A DNA stretch of 64,000 nucleotides, taken from NCBI RefSeq assembly GCF_013408425.1, contig NZ_JACBYV010000001.1:2542001-2606000 (forward strand). Direction: 5' to 3'. The notes beneath the pieces were generated by a model. The model searched no databases. It was given only the letters and a program-made list of their open reading frames with translations, and was not told where the DNA came from. Below, in pieces: positions 8,606 through 17,475 of this stretch (its first letter is position 1; the number at the start of each line of letters is the position of its first letter). A program made the position numbers and the translations under genes. The stretch comes from Pseudomonas flavescens. GTDB lineage: Bacteria > Pseudomonadota > Gammaproteobacteria > Pseudomonadales > Pseudomonadaceae.

Positions 8606-10726
8606 ATGTCATCAGGGCAAATCAAGCCGCGATTCAGGCTACGGTTCAGAAGCAGCAAGCTGGTGGTCGCCAGCTTCGTGCTTTTGCAGCTGGGGCCTAT
8701 ATTGGCGCTTACCCTGGGTGTTGCGCCAGCGGTCTCGCTCTGCCTGTCCATCGTGATAGTGCTGTGCACCATGCCGCTGGTGCTCAACGGAATGGAAAGC
8801 ATCGATCGCACCATCGATCTGCTGGTGCAGGACACCCAGAAAATCCGCCAGATGGATTTTTCCGGCGAGCTGCCGCCCGCGTCGATGTTCGCCGAAATCG
8901 AAACCCTCAATCGCAACCACATCGAGATGAAAGCGGCCCTGCAAAGCCAGACCCACGCGCTGCAGGTCTCCCAGATGAAGCTTTCCAGCCTGGTCGAGAA
9001 CGGCCTGCTGCTGTCATCCGAACGCGACCGTGACGCGCTGCTGCGGCATATCCTGATGCAGGGCAAGCGCATCTGTAATGCCCAGGCCGCCACCATGTAC
9101 CTGAAGACGGAGCACAAAACGCTGCGCTTCGCGTTGCGCTCCATGGACGATGAACTGCCGACGTTCGAAATCCCCCTGTACGACCCGCAGACCGGGCTGC
9201 GCAACGAACGGCATGTGTCGACCTACGCGGCACTGCACAACGAAACCGTGGTGATCGACGACGTCTACGCCGAGAGCCGTTTCGACCTTAGCGGCACCCG
9301 TGGTTTCGACAGCGAGTCCGGCTTCCATACCGTCTCCATGCTGACCGTGCCGCTGGCGCCACGTGGCGGCGAAGTGATCGGCGTGCTGCAGTTCATGAAT
9401 GCCCTGGATGTCGACACCGGCGAGGTGATCGCCTTCTCGCCACAGGTGATCTCGTTCATTGGCGCGCTGGCCTCCCAGGCTGCCGTCGCCCTGGAAAACC
9501 ACAACCTCATCGATTCGCAGCGGGCCTTGATCGACGGCATGATCGAAATCCTCGCCGGCGCGATCGACGCCAAGAGCCCCTATACCGGCGCGCACTGCGA
9601 GCGCGTACCGGAGCTGGCGATGATGCTCGCCGAGGCCGCCAGCGAGGTCAGCGAAGGGCCGCTGGAGCACTTCCGTTTCACCACCGCAGACGAATGGCGC
9701 GAGTTTCGTATCGGTGCCTGGCTGCACGACTGCGGCAAGATCACCACGCCGGAACACGTGGTCGACAAGGCCACCAAGCTGGAGACGATCTACAACCGCA
9801 TCCACGAGGTGCGCATGCGCTTCGAGGTGCTGTTGCGCGATGCGCAGATCGAGCGCCTGCAGCGCGTGCTGGATGGCCAGGATCGGGCGCAGGCCGATGC
9901 GCAGTATCGGCAACTGGCCCAGACGCTGCAGGATGAATTCGCCTTCATTGCCGGGTGCAATATCGGCGGCGAGCTCATGAACCCCGAGCATGTGGGCACC
10001 CTTCACACAGCGGGAGAACGAACCTGGCTGCGGCATTTCGATGATCGCCTGGGGCTCTCCACCGCCGAGTTGGCGCGCGTCGCCGAACTGCCGGTAATGC
10101 CGCTGCCTGCGGTCGAACGGCTCTTGGCCGACAAGCCCCATCACATATTCCCGCGCCCCGAGACCAAGGCGTTCGACCCCAAGTACGGTTTTCAGGTCAG
10201 CGTGCCCGAGCATCTCTACAACCATGGTGAGCTCTACAACCTGAGTATCAGCCGCGGCACCCTGACTGCCGAAGAGCGCTTCAAGATCAACGAGCACATC
10301 ATCCAGACCATCGTCATGCTCGAAAATCTACCGTTGCCTTCGAACCTCAAGCGGGTTCCCGAGTACGCCGGCACCCACCACGAAACCCTGCTCGGAACCG
10401 GCTACCCGCGAAAGCTCGACAAGAGCCAGCTGTCCATTCCGGCGCGCATCATGGCCATCGCGGATATCTTCGAAGCGCTGACCGCCTCCGACCGCCCCTA
10501 CAAGCAGGCGAAGACCCTGTCCGAGTCGATCGAAATCCTCGCCAGGCTGCGCGACAAGGGCCATATCGATGCCGATCTGTTCGCACTGTTTCTGCAGGCA
10601 GGGCTGCCGATGCGTTACGCCGAGCGCCATTTGCACGCCGATCAGATCGACGCCATCGACGTCGATCGCTTTCTGCCCCAGGAAGAAATCCGTGAAACTG
10701 CCGAGACCGCACACCCAATCGCCTGA
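8606..10726 (+). CDS. Membrane GAF-HD-GYP cyclic-di-GMP phosphodiesterase-like protein
   Basis: 706 residues from the ATG at 8606 (AGG eight bases upstream); a longer TTG start at 8528 would overlap the divergent promoter. Two membrane segments near the N-terminus (about 22-65), a coiled region, a GAF domain (about 125-300) and an HD-GYP domain. The metal-binding HD pair is His374-Asp375 and the HHE motif is at 591-593. The motif reads HHETLLGTGYP, with Leu596 where the family has Asp. About 155 residues are inserted between the HD helix and the next conserved helix. Hydrolysis of c-di-GMP is plausible; the substitution makes activity uncertain. Confidence 0.9.
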   Translation: MSSGQIKPRFRLRFRSSKLVVASFVLLQLGPILALTLGVAPAVSLCLSIVIVLCTMPLVLNGMESIDRTIDLLVQDTQKIRQMDFSGELPPASMFAEIETLNRNHIEMKAALQSQTHALQVSQMKLSSLVENGLLLSSERDRDALLRHILMQGKRICNAQAATMYLKTEHKTLRFALRSMDDELPTFEIPLYDPQTGLRNERHVSTYAALHNETVVIDDVYAESRFDLSGTRGFDSESGFHTVSMLTVPLAPRGGEVIGVLQFMNALDVDTGEVIAFSPQVISFIGALASQAAVALENHNLIDSQRALIDGMIEILAGAIDAKSPYTGAHCERVPELAMMLAEAASEVSEGPLEHFRFTTADEWREFRIGAWLHDCGKITTPEHVVDKATKLETIYNRIHEVRMRFEVLLRDAQIERLQRVLDGQDRAQADAQYRQLAQTLQDEFAFIAGCNIGGELMNPEHVGTLHTAGERTWLRHFDDRLGLSTAELARVAELPVMPLPAVERLLADKPHHIFPRPETKAFDPKYGFQVSVPEHLYNHGELYNLSISRGTLTAEERFKINEHIIQTIVMLENLPLPSNLKRVPEYAGTHHETLLGTGYPRKLDKSQLSIPARIMAIADIFEALTASDRPYKQAKTLSESIEILARLRDKGHIDADLFALFLQAGLPMRYAERHLHADQIDAIDVDRFLPQEEIRETAETAHPIA

Positions 10727-10965
10727 TCTAGAGCCCTCGACCCGACCTTGCCAGTGCGGCTGTTTTGCGTACCCCCGAAGATTTTCGGGCGGCCCATTTC
10801 AGGCGTCCTAAAATTGAGCGATGCTGTTCGTACTGTTCGGCAGTCGTATGCTGAGAAACTGAAATTGGACCATGCCAAGCAAGGGGGACGCCCTTCCCCT
10901 TTCGCCACATTCATTTTGCAGCAGCCCCCGGAAGAGATATCTGTGGCCGCCGTCGGGAGATCGAT

Positions 10966-13900
10966 TTGCCTACTGTTCCGGTAGCCCCACAGAGTGATGA
11001 GCGCCTGTCTCATTTGCTCGATGCCAGCGAGCGACTGGTCATGGCCGGATCGGTGGACGAGGTCGTCGCCATCCTGCGCGACACCGCGCGGGCTGCTGTC
11101 GGCGCGGAGGGCGTCGCGGTCGTCATCGAACACGACGGACGCTGCTCTTACGTGGCGGAAGATGCGGTGTCTCCCCTTTGGCAAGGCCAGACCTTTCCGG
11201 CCGACCACTGCATTTCGGGGTGGGTGATGCACCACGCCGAGACGGTCGCCCTGCGTGACGTCCGCCTCGACCCGCGCATCCCGCAGGATGCCTACGCGCC
11301 GACCTTCGTCCGTAGCCTGGTGATGGTGCCCATCGGCAGGCCGGTTCCGGTCGCAGCGCTCGGGGCCTATTGGTCGGAGGCTCGCGAACACGACGACGAT
11401 ACGATCAAACGCCTGGAAAGTCTGGCGCGCCTGGCGACGATCGCCATCGAGAATGCGCGCCTTACCCAGGCACGCAATCGCGCGGCAGCACTTGGGGCTG
11501 CGCAGAACCGCATCCTGGAACTGGCCGTCGCAGAGACGCCCCTCAGCTCCACCCTGGATGCGATCGTCCGTGAGGTGGAAGCGTTGTCCACCTCCCGTTT
11601 CCTGGGCAGCATCCTGCTTCTGGACGAAGACAGCCAGCAACTGCGGCACTGCGCAGGGCCGAGCCTGCCGCGCGCTTACCATGACGCCATCAGCGGCCTC
11701 GCCATCGGCCAGAGCCTGTGCGCGTGCAGCACCGCGGCACTGCACAGCGAACCACGGTACGCGTCGGACATCGCCAACGATCCGCTGTGGGCCGAGTTCC
11801 GGGAGCTGGCCGTCGGGCAGGGTCTGCACGCCTGCTGGTCGACGCCGATCCGTTCGGCGCAGGGCGACCTGCTCGGCACCTTCGTCCTGTACCACAGTGA
11901 ACCCCGCCAGCCTCTGTCGGCGGACCTCGAGATCGTCGACTTCGTCGTGCAGACGGTCGGGCTGGTCGTGCACCGCGCCCGGGCGGAGGCCGCTATCCGG
12001 GTCAGCGAGGCGCGCTATCGGCAGATCGTCGAGGGCGCCGAGGACTTCGCGATCATCACCTTCGATGCGCAAGGCACGGTAACCAGCTGGAGCATCGGTG
12101 CGCAGCGCATCGTCGGCTACCGCGCCGAAGAGGTGGTGGGCCGCGCGGGCGACCTGTTCTACACGGCCGTGGACCAGACCGAGCATGTATTCCACGCCGA
12201 GCTCGAACTCGCCCAGGCTCAGGGTCGGGCAGCCAACGAACGCTGGCACGTTCGCAAGAACGGCACGCGCTTCTGGGGCTCAGGGCTGATGATGCCGCTG
12301 GCCATGGATCATGGCGGTTTCGTGAAGATCTTCCGCGACCGTACCGCGGAGCACGAGGCAGAGGCGGCGCTGCAAGAGAGCGCAGCGCGGTTGCACTTTT
12401 TCGATGAGCTCGACAGCCAGCTCTTCAACATCCGCCATGCCGAAGAGGCGATGCTCGCAGCGATCGGGCTGCTCGGACGGACGCTGAATGTATCGCGCTG
12501 CGCCTATGCGGACGTGGATATCGATCACGACCGTTTCTGGATCCGCAGTGACTACAACGCGCCCGGCATCCAGAGTTCGGCCGGAACCTATAGCCTCGAC
12601 CTCTTTGGCCCAAGGGCTGCGGCGGACATGCGCGCCGGGCGCACGTTGATCGTCCGCGACGTCATGGCGGAGCTTGGCCAGGATGAGGGCCGCGAGACCT
12701 TCAGCGCCATCGACATCGGCGCGATCATCTGCTGCCCGCTGGTGAAGGATGGCCGGCTGACGGCAATGATGGCGGTTCACCAGAATCAGCCCCGGGACTG
12801 GTCGCCGTCAGAAATTTCCCTGGTCAGGGAGGTCGTCGAGCGCTGCTGGGCGCATGTCGAACGCGTGGCTGCCGAGATGCGCCTGCGCGAGAGCGAGGAA
12901 CGCTTGCGCCTTGCCGTCGACAACGCCGAGGTCGGCTTCTGGGACGTGGATATCGTTCAAGACACGCTGATCTGGTCGCTGCGGACCAAAGAGATCTTCG
13001 GCATCTTTACTGACGTGCCGGTGACGCTGGACGACTTCTACGATGGCCTGCATCCCGAGGACCGAGAGGCGACGATAGACGCTTTCGTAGCGGCGGCCGA
13101 CCCTGAGCGCCGTACGCTTTACGATGTCGACTACCGCACGATTGGCCGGGAGGATGGCATCGTTCGCTGGGTGGCAGCCAAAGGCCGTGGGGTGTTCGAT
13201 TCAGCTGGCCGTTGCCTGCGCGTCACCGGCACTGCAGTCGATATCTCCGCCCGCAAGGCCGCCGAGGAAGATCTGCGCGAACTCAATGCCACGCTCGAAG
13301 GCAGGATCGTCCAGGCCATCGCCGAACGGGAAGAAGTTCAGGCGGCGCTGCGCCAGAGCCAGAAGATGGAAGCCATGGGGCAGCTTACCGGCGGCGTGGC
13401 ACACGACTTCAACAACCTGCTCACGCCGATCGTCGGCACGCTCGACATGCTCCAGCGCAGAGGCGTAGGGGGCGAACGGGAACAGCGGCTGATCGCCGGC
13501 GCCATGCAATCGGCCGACCGGGCGAAGACGCTCGTGCAGAGGTTGCTCGCCTTCGCTCGCCGCCAGCCGCTGCAGGCGGTTTCGGTCGACGTGGGCAAGC
13601 TGGTGAGCGACATGGGCGATCTGGTGGCCAGCTCTACGGGGCCGCAAATCAAGGTCGTCGTCGATGCCCCGGAGCATCTGCCAGCGGCGATCGCGGATCC
13701 GAACCAGCTGGAAATGGCCCTCCTGAATCTCTCCGTGAACGCGCGCGATGCCATGCTCGAGGGCGGAACGATGCGCATATCGGCAAGCACGGAGTCGGTC
13801 CATGAGGGACACCGCTCGAAGCTTGCGGCAGGCGAGTATCTTTGCCTGTCCGTGGCGGACACCGGCACCGGCATGGATGCGGCCACGCTCGCCCGGGCGA

Positions 13901-14460
13901 TCGAGCCATTCTTCTCGACCAAGGGCATCGGCAAGGGGACCGGGCTCGGCCTGTCGATGGCCCACGGGCTGGCATCCCAGCTAAACGGCGCGCTGACGAT
14001 CCAGAGCACGCCCGGTCTGGGCACCAATGTCGAGTTCTGGCTGCCGCGCAGCACGACAATGCCGCTAGAGGCGTCGCGCATCGTCGAGGCCCCAGAACCA
14101 CGATCGACGCGTGGGGTGGCCTTACTGGTCGACGATGAAGAGCTGGTACGCGCCAGCACCTCCTACATGCTGGCGGACCTGGGCTACCGGGTGATCGAGG
14201 CCGCGTCAGGCGAAGAAGCCATACGCCTGCTGGACAGCGGGCAGCAGTTCGACCTGCTCGTCACGGACCACCTCATGCCCGGCATCAGCGGCACCGATCT
14301 GGCCAGGCGGGTACGTACTGCCCGGCCCGGCACCGCGGTTCTGATCGTCTCTGGCTATGCCGAACTTGAAGGGCTAGATCCGGATATCCCGCGGCTTGCC
14401 AAACCGTTCCGCAAGAACGAGCTTGCAGAAACTCTTTCCCAGCTCGGCGGCCAACCCTGA
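10966..14460 (+). CDS. Large soluble multi-sensor hybrid histidine kinase (GAF/PAS) with receiver
   Basis: 1164 residues from a TTG at 10966 with GGGAGA just upstream. No membrane segment is seen. Domains in order: GAF (about 10-165), GAF (about 180-335), PAS (about 350-465), GAF (about 475-640), PAS (about 650-770), a short coiled coil, the HisKA region GGVAHDFNNLL with His813, an ATPase domain with GKGTGLGLSM, and a C-terminal receiver with Asp1101 (LLVTDHLMP). The HDFNN phosphoacceptor form is that of large cytoplasmic hybrid kinases. It precedes a convergent diguanylate cyclase gene; no dedicated response regulator is adjacent. The 239 bp before it holds only a weak CCCGAA/TTCGGG hairpin at 10774-10789. 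Confidence 0.92.
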   Translation: MPTVPVAPQSDERLSHLLDASERLVMAGSVDEVVAILRDTARAAVGAEGVAVVIEHDGRCSYVAEDAVSPLWQGQTFPADHCISGWVMHHAETVALRDVRLDPRIPQDAYAPTFVRSLVMVPIGRPVPVAALGAYWSEAREHDDDTIKRLESLARLATIAIENARLTQARNRAAALGAAQNRILELAVAETPLSSTLDAIVREVEALSTSRFLGSILLLDEDSQQLRHCAGPSLPRAYHDAISGLAIGQSLCACSTAALHSEPRYASDIANDPLWAEFRELAVGQGLHACWSTPIRSAQGDLLGTFVLYHSEPRQPLSADLEIVDFVVQTVGLVVHRARAEAAIRVSEARYRQIVEGAEDFAIITFDAQGTVTSWSIGAQRIVGYRAEEVVGRAGDLFYTAVDQTEHVFHAELELAQAQGRAANERWHVRKNGTRFWGSGLMMPLAMDHGGFVKIFRDRTAEHEAEAALQESAARLHFFDELDSQLFNIRHAEEAMLAAIGLLGRTLNVSRCAYADVDIDHDRFWIRSDYNAPGIQSSAGTYSLDLFGPRAAADMRAGRTLIVRDVMAELGQDEGRETFSAIDIGAIICCPLVKDGRLTAMMAVHQNQPRDWSPSEISLVREVVERCWAHVERVAAEMRLRESEERLRLAVDNAEVGFWDVDIVQDTLIWSLRTKEIFGIFTDVPVTLDDFYDGLHPEDREATIDAFVAAADPERRTLYDVDYRTIGREDGIVRWVAAKGRGVFDSAGRCLRVTGTAVDISARKAAEEDLRELNATLEGRIVQAIAEREEVQAALRQSQKMEAMGQLTGGVAHDFNNLLTPIVGTLDMLQRRGVGGEREQRLIAGAMQSADRAKTLVQRLLAFARRQPLQAVSVDVGKLVSDMGDLVASSTGPQIKVVVDAPEHLPAAIADPNQLEMALLNLSVNARDAMLEGGTMRISASTESVHEGHRSKLAAGEYLCLSVADTGTGMDAATLARAIEPFFSTKGIGKGTGLGLSMAHGLASQLNGALTIQSTPGLGTNVEFWLPRSTTMPLEASRIVEAPEPRSTRGVALLVDDEELVRASTSYMLADLGYRVIEAASGEEAIRLLDSGQQFDLLVTDHLMPGISGTDLARRVRTARPGTAVLIVSGYAELEGLDPDIPRLAKPFRKNELAETLSQLGGQP

Positions 14461-14538
14461 GACGATCGCGAGCCTGAGGGCGGATGGGTACCGCGTACGG
14501 TCCTGTAGCACTGTCAGGCCGCAGGCTTCCCTGCGCCA

Positions 14539-15723
14539 TCAACCACCCTGGATCACGGTGGACCGCGCCTGGTCTGCCTCGACGCGATTGCGCCCTGACG
14601 CCTTGCCTCGATAGAGCGCGGCATCTGCCTGCTGCATCGCTTCGTCGAGCGCGTGCGTGCTGGTGAAGTGATCCGAAACGCCGATGGTGGCGGTGCAGCG
14701 GATGAACGGGTTCAGGCCGATGCCAGGCACTTGGGTTCGTTCGATGGCCACACGCATGCGTTCTGCCAGTTGCATGGCGCCAGCCCTGTCGGTACCCAGG
14801 CAGACGACCGCGAACTCCTCGCCGCCCAGCCTGCAGGTCAGATCGCGCTCCCGGGCGCTGGCGTTGAGCACGCCGGCCACATGGCACAGCACGAGATCGC
14901 CCACCTTGTGGCCGTAGGTATCGTTGATGCGCTTGAAGTGATCGATATCCACGATCAGCAGGTACGCAGGGGCGGCCGTTCGCGAGCGGAAATATGCATC
15001 CAGGCCATCCGTCAGCCCGCGCCGGTTGAGCAGGCGGGTGAGCGGGTCCTGTGCGGCCACGCGGCGCAGCTCGTCGGTGAGGCGGCGCAGCACCAGCCAG
15101 ACGGCGCAGGGAGGAAGTACCGTCCCCAGGAACGACATGTAGATGTAGAAGGTGCGCTGGAAGCTGGTGTTCATATCGAGCGCCGCCAGCCCGCCACCGA
15201 GAATCATCACCAGTTTCGCCGCGTTCAGAGCGCAGATGCCGCCGATCAACACGGCAAACACGAGCATTTCGACACGCAGATCCCTGGCCAGATTTCGTCT
15301 GACAAGCAGCGCGCCCAGGGCCATGGCCAGAAACAGCGACGCACAGGCCCCCGCCAGCAGCGCGTGACGCGCCTCGGTCCCGAGCGTCGACTGCACCAGC
15401 AGTTGCACTGCCGTGTAGGTACCTGCCAGCGCGAGCAGCGGGCGCCATACCGAGGTGGGCCGATCGAAGAAACGCATGGCACCCAAAACATAGGCAACGG
15501 GAGCGCAGAGCGTCAGCGTGTGGTTGACGATACTCAGCACCGCGCCACTCGCGGGGCCACCGAACAACTGCAAGATGTAGGCGAGCCCGAGCAGAAGGTT
15601 GCCTAGCGCAAAGACATCCATGCCCAGTTTCTTGCCGCTCAGCCGGGTGCTGATCAGCAGGAACATCACGCTGAAACACAGCAAATGCACGCAGAGCATG
15701 CCAAGGATGACGGTGGTGACCAT
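14539..15723 (-). CDS. Membrane diguanylate cyclase (GGDEF)
   Basis: 394 residues from the ATG at 15723 (a GTG 12 bases further upstream is possible; neither has a strong ribosome-binding site). The N-terminal ~210 residues form about six or seven membrane segments, without a clear large periplasmic domain. The GGDEF domain follows a short linker: VAAQDPLTRLLNRRGL, VDIDHFKRINDTYGH and the active-site GGEEF. An RERD sequence exactly five residues before GGEEF is the RxxD allosteric inhibition site, so product inhibition by c-di-GMP is expected. It is convergent with the large hybrid kinase. Confidence 0.92.
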   Translation of the reverse strand: MVTTVILGMLCVHLLCFSVMFLLISTRLSGKKLGMDVFALGNLLLGLAYILQLFGGPASGAVLSIVNHTLTLCAPVAYVLGAMRFFDRPTSVWRPLLALAGTYTAVQLLVQSTLGTEARHALLAGACASLFLAMALGALLVRRNLARDLRVEMLVFAVLIGGICALNAAKLVMILGGGLAALDMNTSFQRTFYIYMSFLGTVLPPCAVWLVLRRLTDELRRVAAQDPLTRLLNRRGLTDGLDAYFRSRTAAPAYLLIVDIDHFKRINDTYGHKVGDLVLCHVAGVLNASARERDLTCRLGGEEFAVVCLGTDRAGAMQLAERMRVAIERTQVPGIGLNPFIRCTATIGVSDHFTSTHALDEAMQQADAALYRGKASGRNRVEADQARSTVIQGG

Positions 15724-16051
15724 GGATTCGTGCACGTGGAGAGCTGGCAGGAGCCGGGCATTGCAGGAGCGGCGAACCCGCCGATCCCGCTTTTAAGCCA
15801 TTCGGCCATCTAAGGCTGCAAATAGTAATCGCATATAGCCATATCAGGATAATCCGGTAAACACGCGCGGTGCTGGAAAGCGGACGACACGGTGTGTCGA
15901 CCAGCGGCACAGAATGCCTGCACTATCGCTTGCACGCCCTGCGGCAATTGCGGCTTCCCAGCGGGCATCGGCCACTCGATCAGGTGTGGCACTGGCTTGC
16001 CCTTGAGCATTTGCCACGCTAACCTGCGCGCGTCGCTGCATATTCAGCGAC
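15724..16051. other. Gene-free stretch
   Basis: No convincing gene was found. The part near 15780-15815 resembles a tRNA D-arm and T-arm on the minus strand but lacks an anticodon arm. The region presumably holds the promoter of the diguanylate cyclase gene and the start of the plus-strand leader described next. Confidence 0.5.
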
Positions 16052-16265
16052 CGGGTTTGGCGACCCGAGTATCTCTAGGCGCACAAGCGCCCACCATCCG
16101 AAAGCAGGCGCTTTTTTGTGCCTGTAACTTCGTGCTATGGCGGCTGTGCGTGGGGCACCTTCGGGTGCGCCGGGTGCCTAGAGTCCCGGTTCGCCAACCT
16201 GCGTACAGCTGCCACCCATATCGTTTGGCGACGATTCGTGGCAGTTCCTCAACTCTAGGAGCACC
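16052..16265 (+). ncRNA. Structured 5' leader with mutually exclusive hairpins, upstream of small ORF pair
   Basis: Several complementary segments lie in order. CGGGT/ACCCG (16052-16056 with 16063-16067). GGCGC/GCGCC (16078-16082 with 16087-16091). AGCGCC/GGCGCT (16086-16091 with 16107-16112) followed by a T run to 16117. CAGGCGC/GTGCCTG (16105-16111 with 16118-16124) with the T run in its loop. A UUCG hairpin at 16155-16168. CTGCCAC/GTGGCAG (16209-16215 with 16238-16244), crossed by CGCCAA/TTGGCG (16192-16197 with 16225-16230). A long-range pairing joins 16173-16184 to 16252-16265 and covers the ribosome-binding site (AGGAG, 16257-16261) of the ORF at 16271. The architecture suggests attenuation plus translational control. 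Confidence 0.65.
16086..16117 (+). terminator. Terminator-like hairpin inside the leader
   Basis: AGCGCC (16086-16091) pairs with GGCGCT (16107-16112) and a run of T follows to 16117. There is no plus-strand gene upstream for it to terminate, because the preceding gene is on the other strand. It is therefore either an attenuator of this leader or the end of an unannotated upstream transcript. Confidence 0.5.
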
Positions 16266-16270
16266 ACCCA

Positions 16271-16348
16271 ATGAAGCACAAACACGCCCTAAATTCGTCC
16301 GCACGCCGCCCCGCTGATCACCAGAACGGAGGCCAGCGCCATGACTGA
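16271..16348 (+). CDS. 25-residue leader ORF overlapping the next gene
   Basis: ATG at 16271 with AGGAG nine bases upstream, TGA at 16346-16348. The peptide starts MKHKHALNSSARRP and ends GGQRHD; it is basic and His-rich. Its end overlaps the next start (ATG at 16341) by eight bases, which suggests translational coupling. Its own ribosome-binding site is inside the long-range stem of the leader. It may be a regulatory peptide or only a coupling device; no similarity is recognised. Confidence 0.4.
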   Translation: MKHKHALNSSARRPADHQNGGQRHD

Positions 16349-16616
16349 CCTCCTCCCACTCTCCAGCAACCCGACCACCACAGCGGTGCTGCTGATCGAC
16401 AGCAGTTGCTCGTACATGGACCTGCAGGAAAGCGTCGAACAGCGCCTCAGAGCGGTGCGCGGCCTGCTGCACAGTCTCGCCGCCATGAACATTACCCAGG
16501 CAGATGCGCTGGACGTGCAACACATAAGCGAAGCCGCGTACCTGCTTAGCGCAGACGCCTGGGACCTGGTCAGGGCAGCCCACCAGGCAGCGGTGCGGGA
16601 GGCGCGCCAGCGTTGA
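16341..16616 (+). CDS. Small conserved-looking protein, DUF3077-like
   Basis: 91 residues, GGAGG eight bases before the ATG. The sequence is helical: LLIDSSCSYMDLQESVEQRL, then AVRGLLHSLAAMNITQADAL, then ISEAAYLLSADAWDLVRAAHQ. The spacing of these helices recalls the DUF3077 family of small Pseudomonas proteins of unknown function, but the match is from memory and weak. No signal peptide or membrane segment. Its expression is probably controlled by the structured leader upstream and by coupling to the 25-codon ORF. Confidence 0.6.
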   Translation: MTDLLPLSSNPTTTAVLLIDSSCSYMDLQESVEQRLRAVRGLLHSLAAMNITQADALDVQHISEAAYLLSADAWDLVRAAHQAAVREARQR

Positions 16617-16758
16617 GTATTGGGCGGGTGAAGGCAAACAGCTGCCCTGCCCGCCCTATCCTGATTTCACTCGCCGCCCGACGATCTACAGGACCTTGAG
16701 CGAGGAATTGCATTGGGTCTGGCAAACATCAGTGGTGACGACCTGACGGCCATGAATG

Positions 16759-17103
16759 CTACGGATAAAACTCCGCGTAACGCTGCACCGTGATTAGCAT
16801 CATCGCTGCCGATATTGAAACGAACAGGAGTATGCACAACACGAACTGCAGTGGCTTGGTCTTCCAGGGAGTGGGATCGACTCGGCCATATTCGCTGAAC
16901 GAGGCCGGGACGGTTCTGAGAACGATGCAGACAATGGCGTTCACCAAGAACAGGACGGACAGGCTTGCGCCGGCGATCAGAATCGACAATTCACGAATGT
17001 CACCGGAAAAACAAACCATCCCTATCGATGACGGTACGACCGCAACGATGAATAGCCACTTCGATAGGGCTTTGGCGCCGCGCGCAATTGGCTTCACGTC
17101 CAT
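16759..17103 (-). CDS. Small membrane protein, hypothetical
   Basis: 114 residues with three predicted membrane segments (about 16-34, 38-62 and 88-107). The central loop carries VPASFSEYGRVDPTPWKTKP. No family is recognised. The codon choice looks a little less GC-rich at third positions than neighbouring genes, and the downstream and upstream regions are non-coding, so it may be a recent acquisition or a rapidly evolving gene. Confidence 0.55.
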   Translation of the reverse strand: MDVKPIARGAKALSKWLFIVAVVPSSIGMVCFSGDIRELSILIAGASLSVLFLVNAIVCIVLRTVPASFSEYGRVDPTPWKTKPLQFVLCILLFVSISAAMMLITVQRYAEFYP

Positions 17104-17475
17104 GGCTCACTGCAACTCCCTGGCGACAATAACTGCAACACCCTGTCCTCGATCGACTTATGACCCTACGCCTGGTGCCCTTTTCTGCACACTACTGCCG
17201 GCAGGAGCCAGCCAGAAGCATAGTCAAGACGCACTGAGACACTAGTGGATTGAGCTGAGCAGCCAGCATCGGTCGAGACCGTGAGCGCTCTTGCGATGCG
17301 CGAGTCAGTCGTCAGGAAGTGATCGAGGCGAGCCGGCAGAATACGGCCCCCCCTGTCCGAGGCCCGGCAGGCTCTCGGCGTCGAGGCCACCTGTTTTCAA
17401 CGCCCATAAAAAAGCCCGCCACAAGGGCGGGCCAGGTGACCTCCCCCTAGCCGGGGAGGTCGACGACATCACGTA
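17104..17475. other. Gene-free stretch between membrane-protein gene and dctA
   Basis: Contains the dctA terminator and, closer to the dctA stop, a perfect nine-base hairpin: GACCTCCCC (17438-17446), six bases, GGGGAGGTC (17453-17461). The remaining ~300 bp shows no gene, repeat or motif that I can support. Confidence 0.6.
17407..17432 (-). terminator. Rho-independent terminator of dctA
   Basis: On the minus strand GCCCGCC/GGCGGGC (17414-17420 with 17426-17432) is followed by a T run (17407-17413 as A on the plus strand). It lies 43 bp past the dctA stop. Confidence 0.85.

Noticed and set aside
10642..12249. 535-codon frame opposite the large hybrid kinase
   Set aside because: Shadow frame with no domain; the plus strand encodes continuous GAF and PAS domains.
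15780..15815. tRNA-like sequence on the minus strand (GATGGCCGAATGGCTTAAA followed by GGGTTCGCC)
   Set aside because: It recalls the D-arm and T-arm of a class II tRNA, but the two lie too close, there is no anticodon arm and no acceptor stem pairs.
16044..16637. 197-codon minus-strand frame across the RNA leader
   Set aside because: No ribosome-binding site or family resemblance; the region is better explained by structured RNA and the small plus-strand genes.
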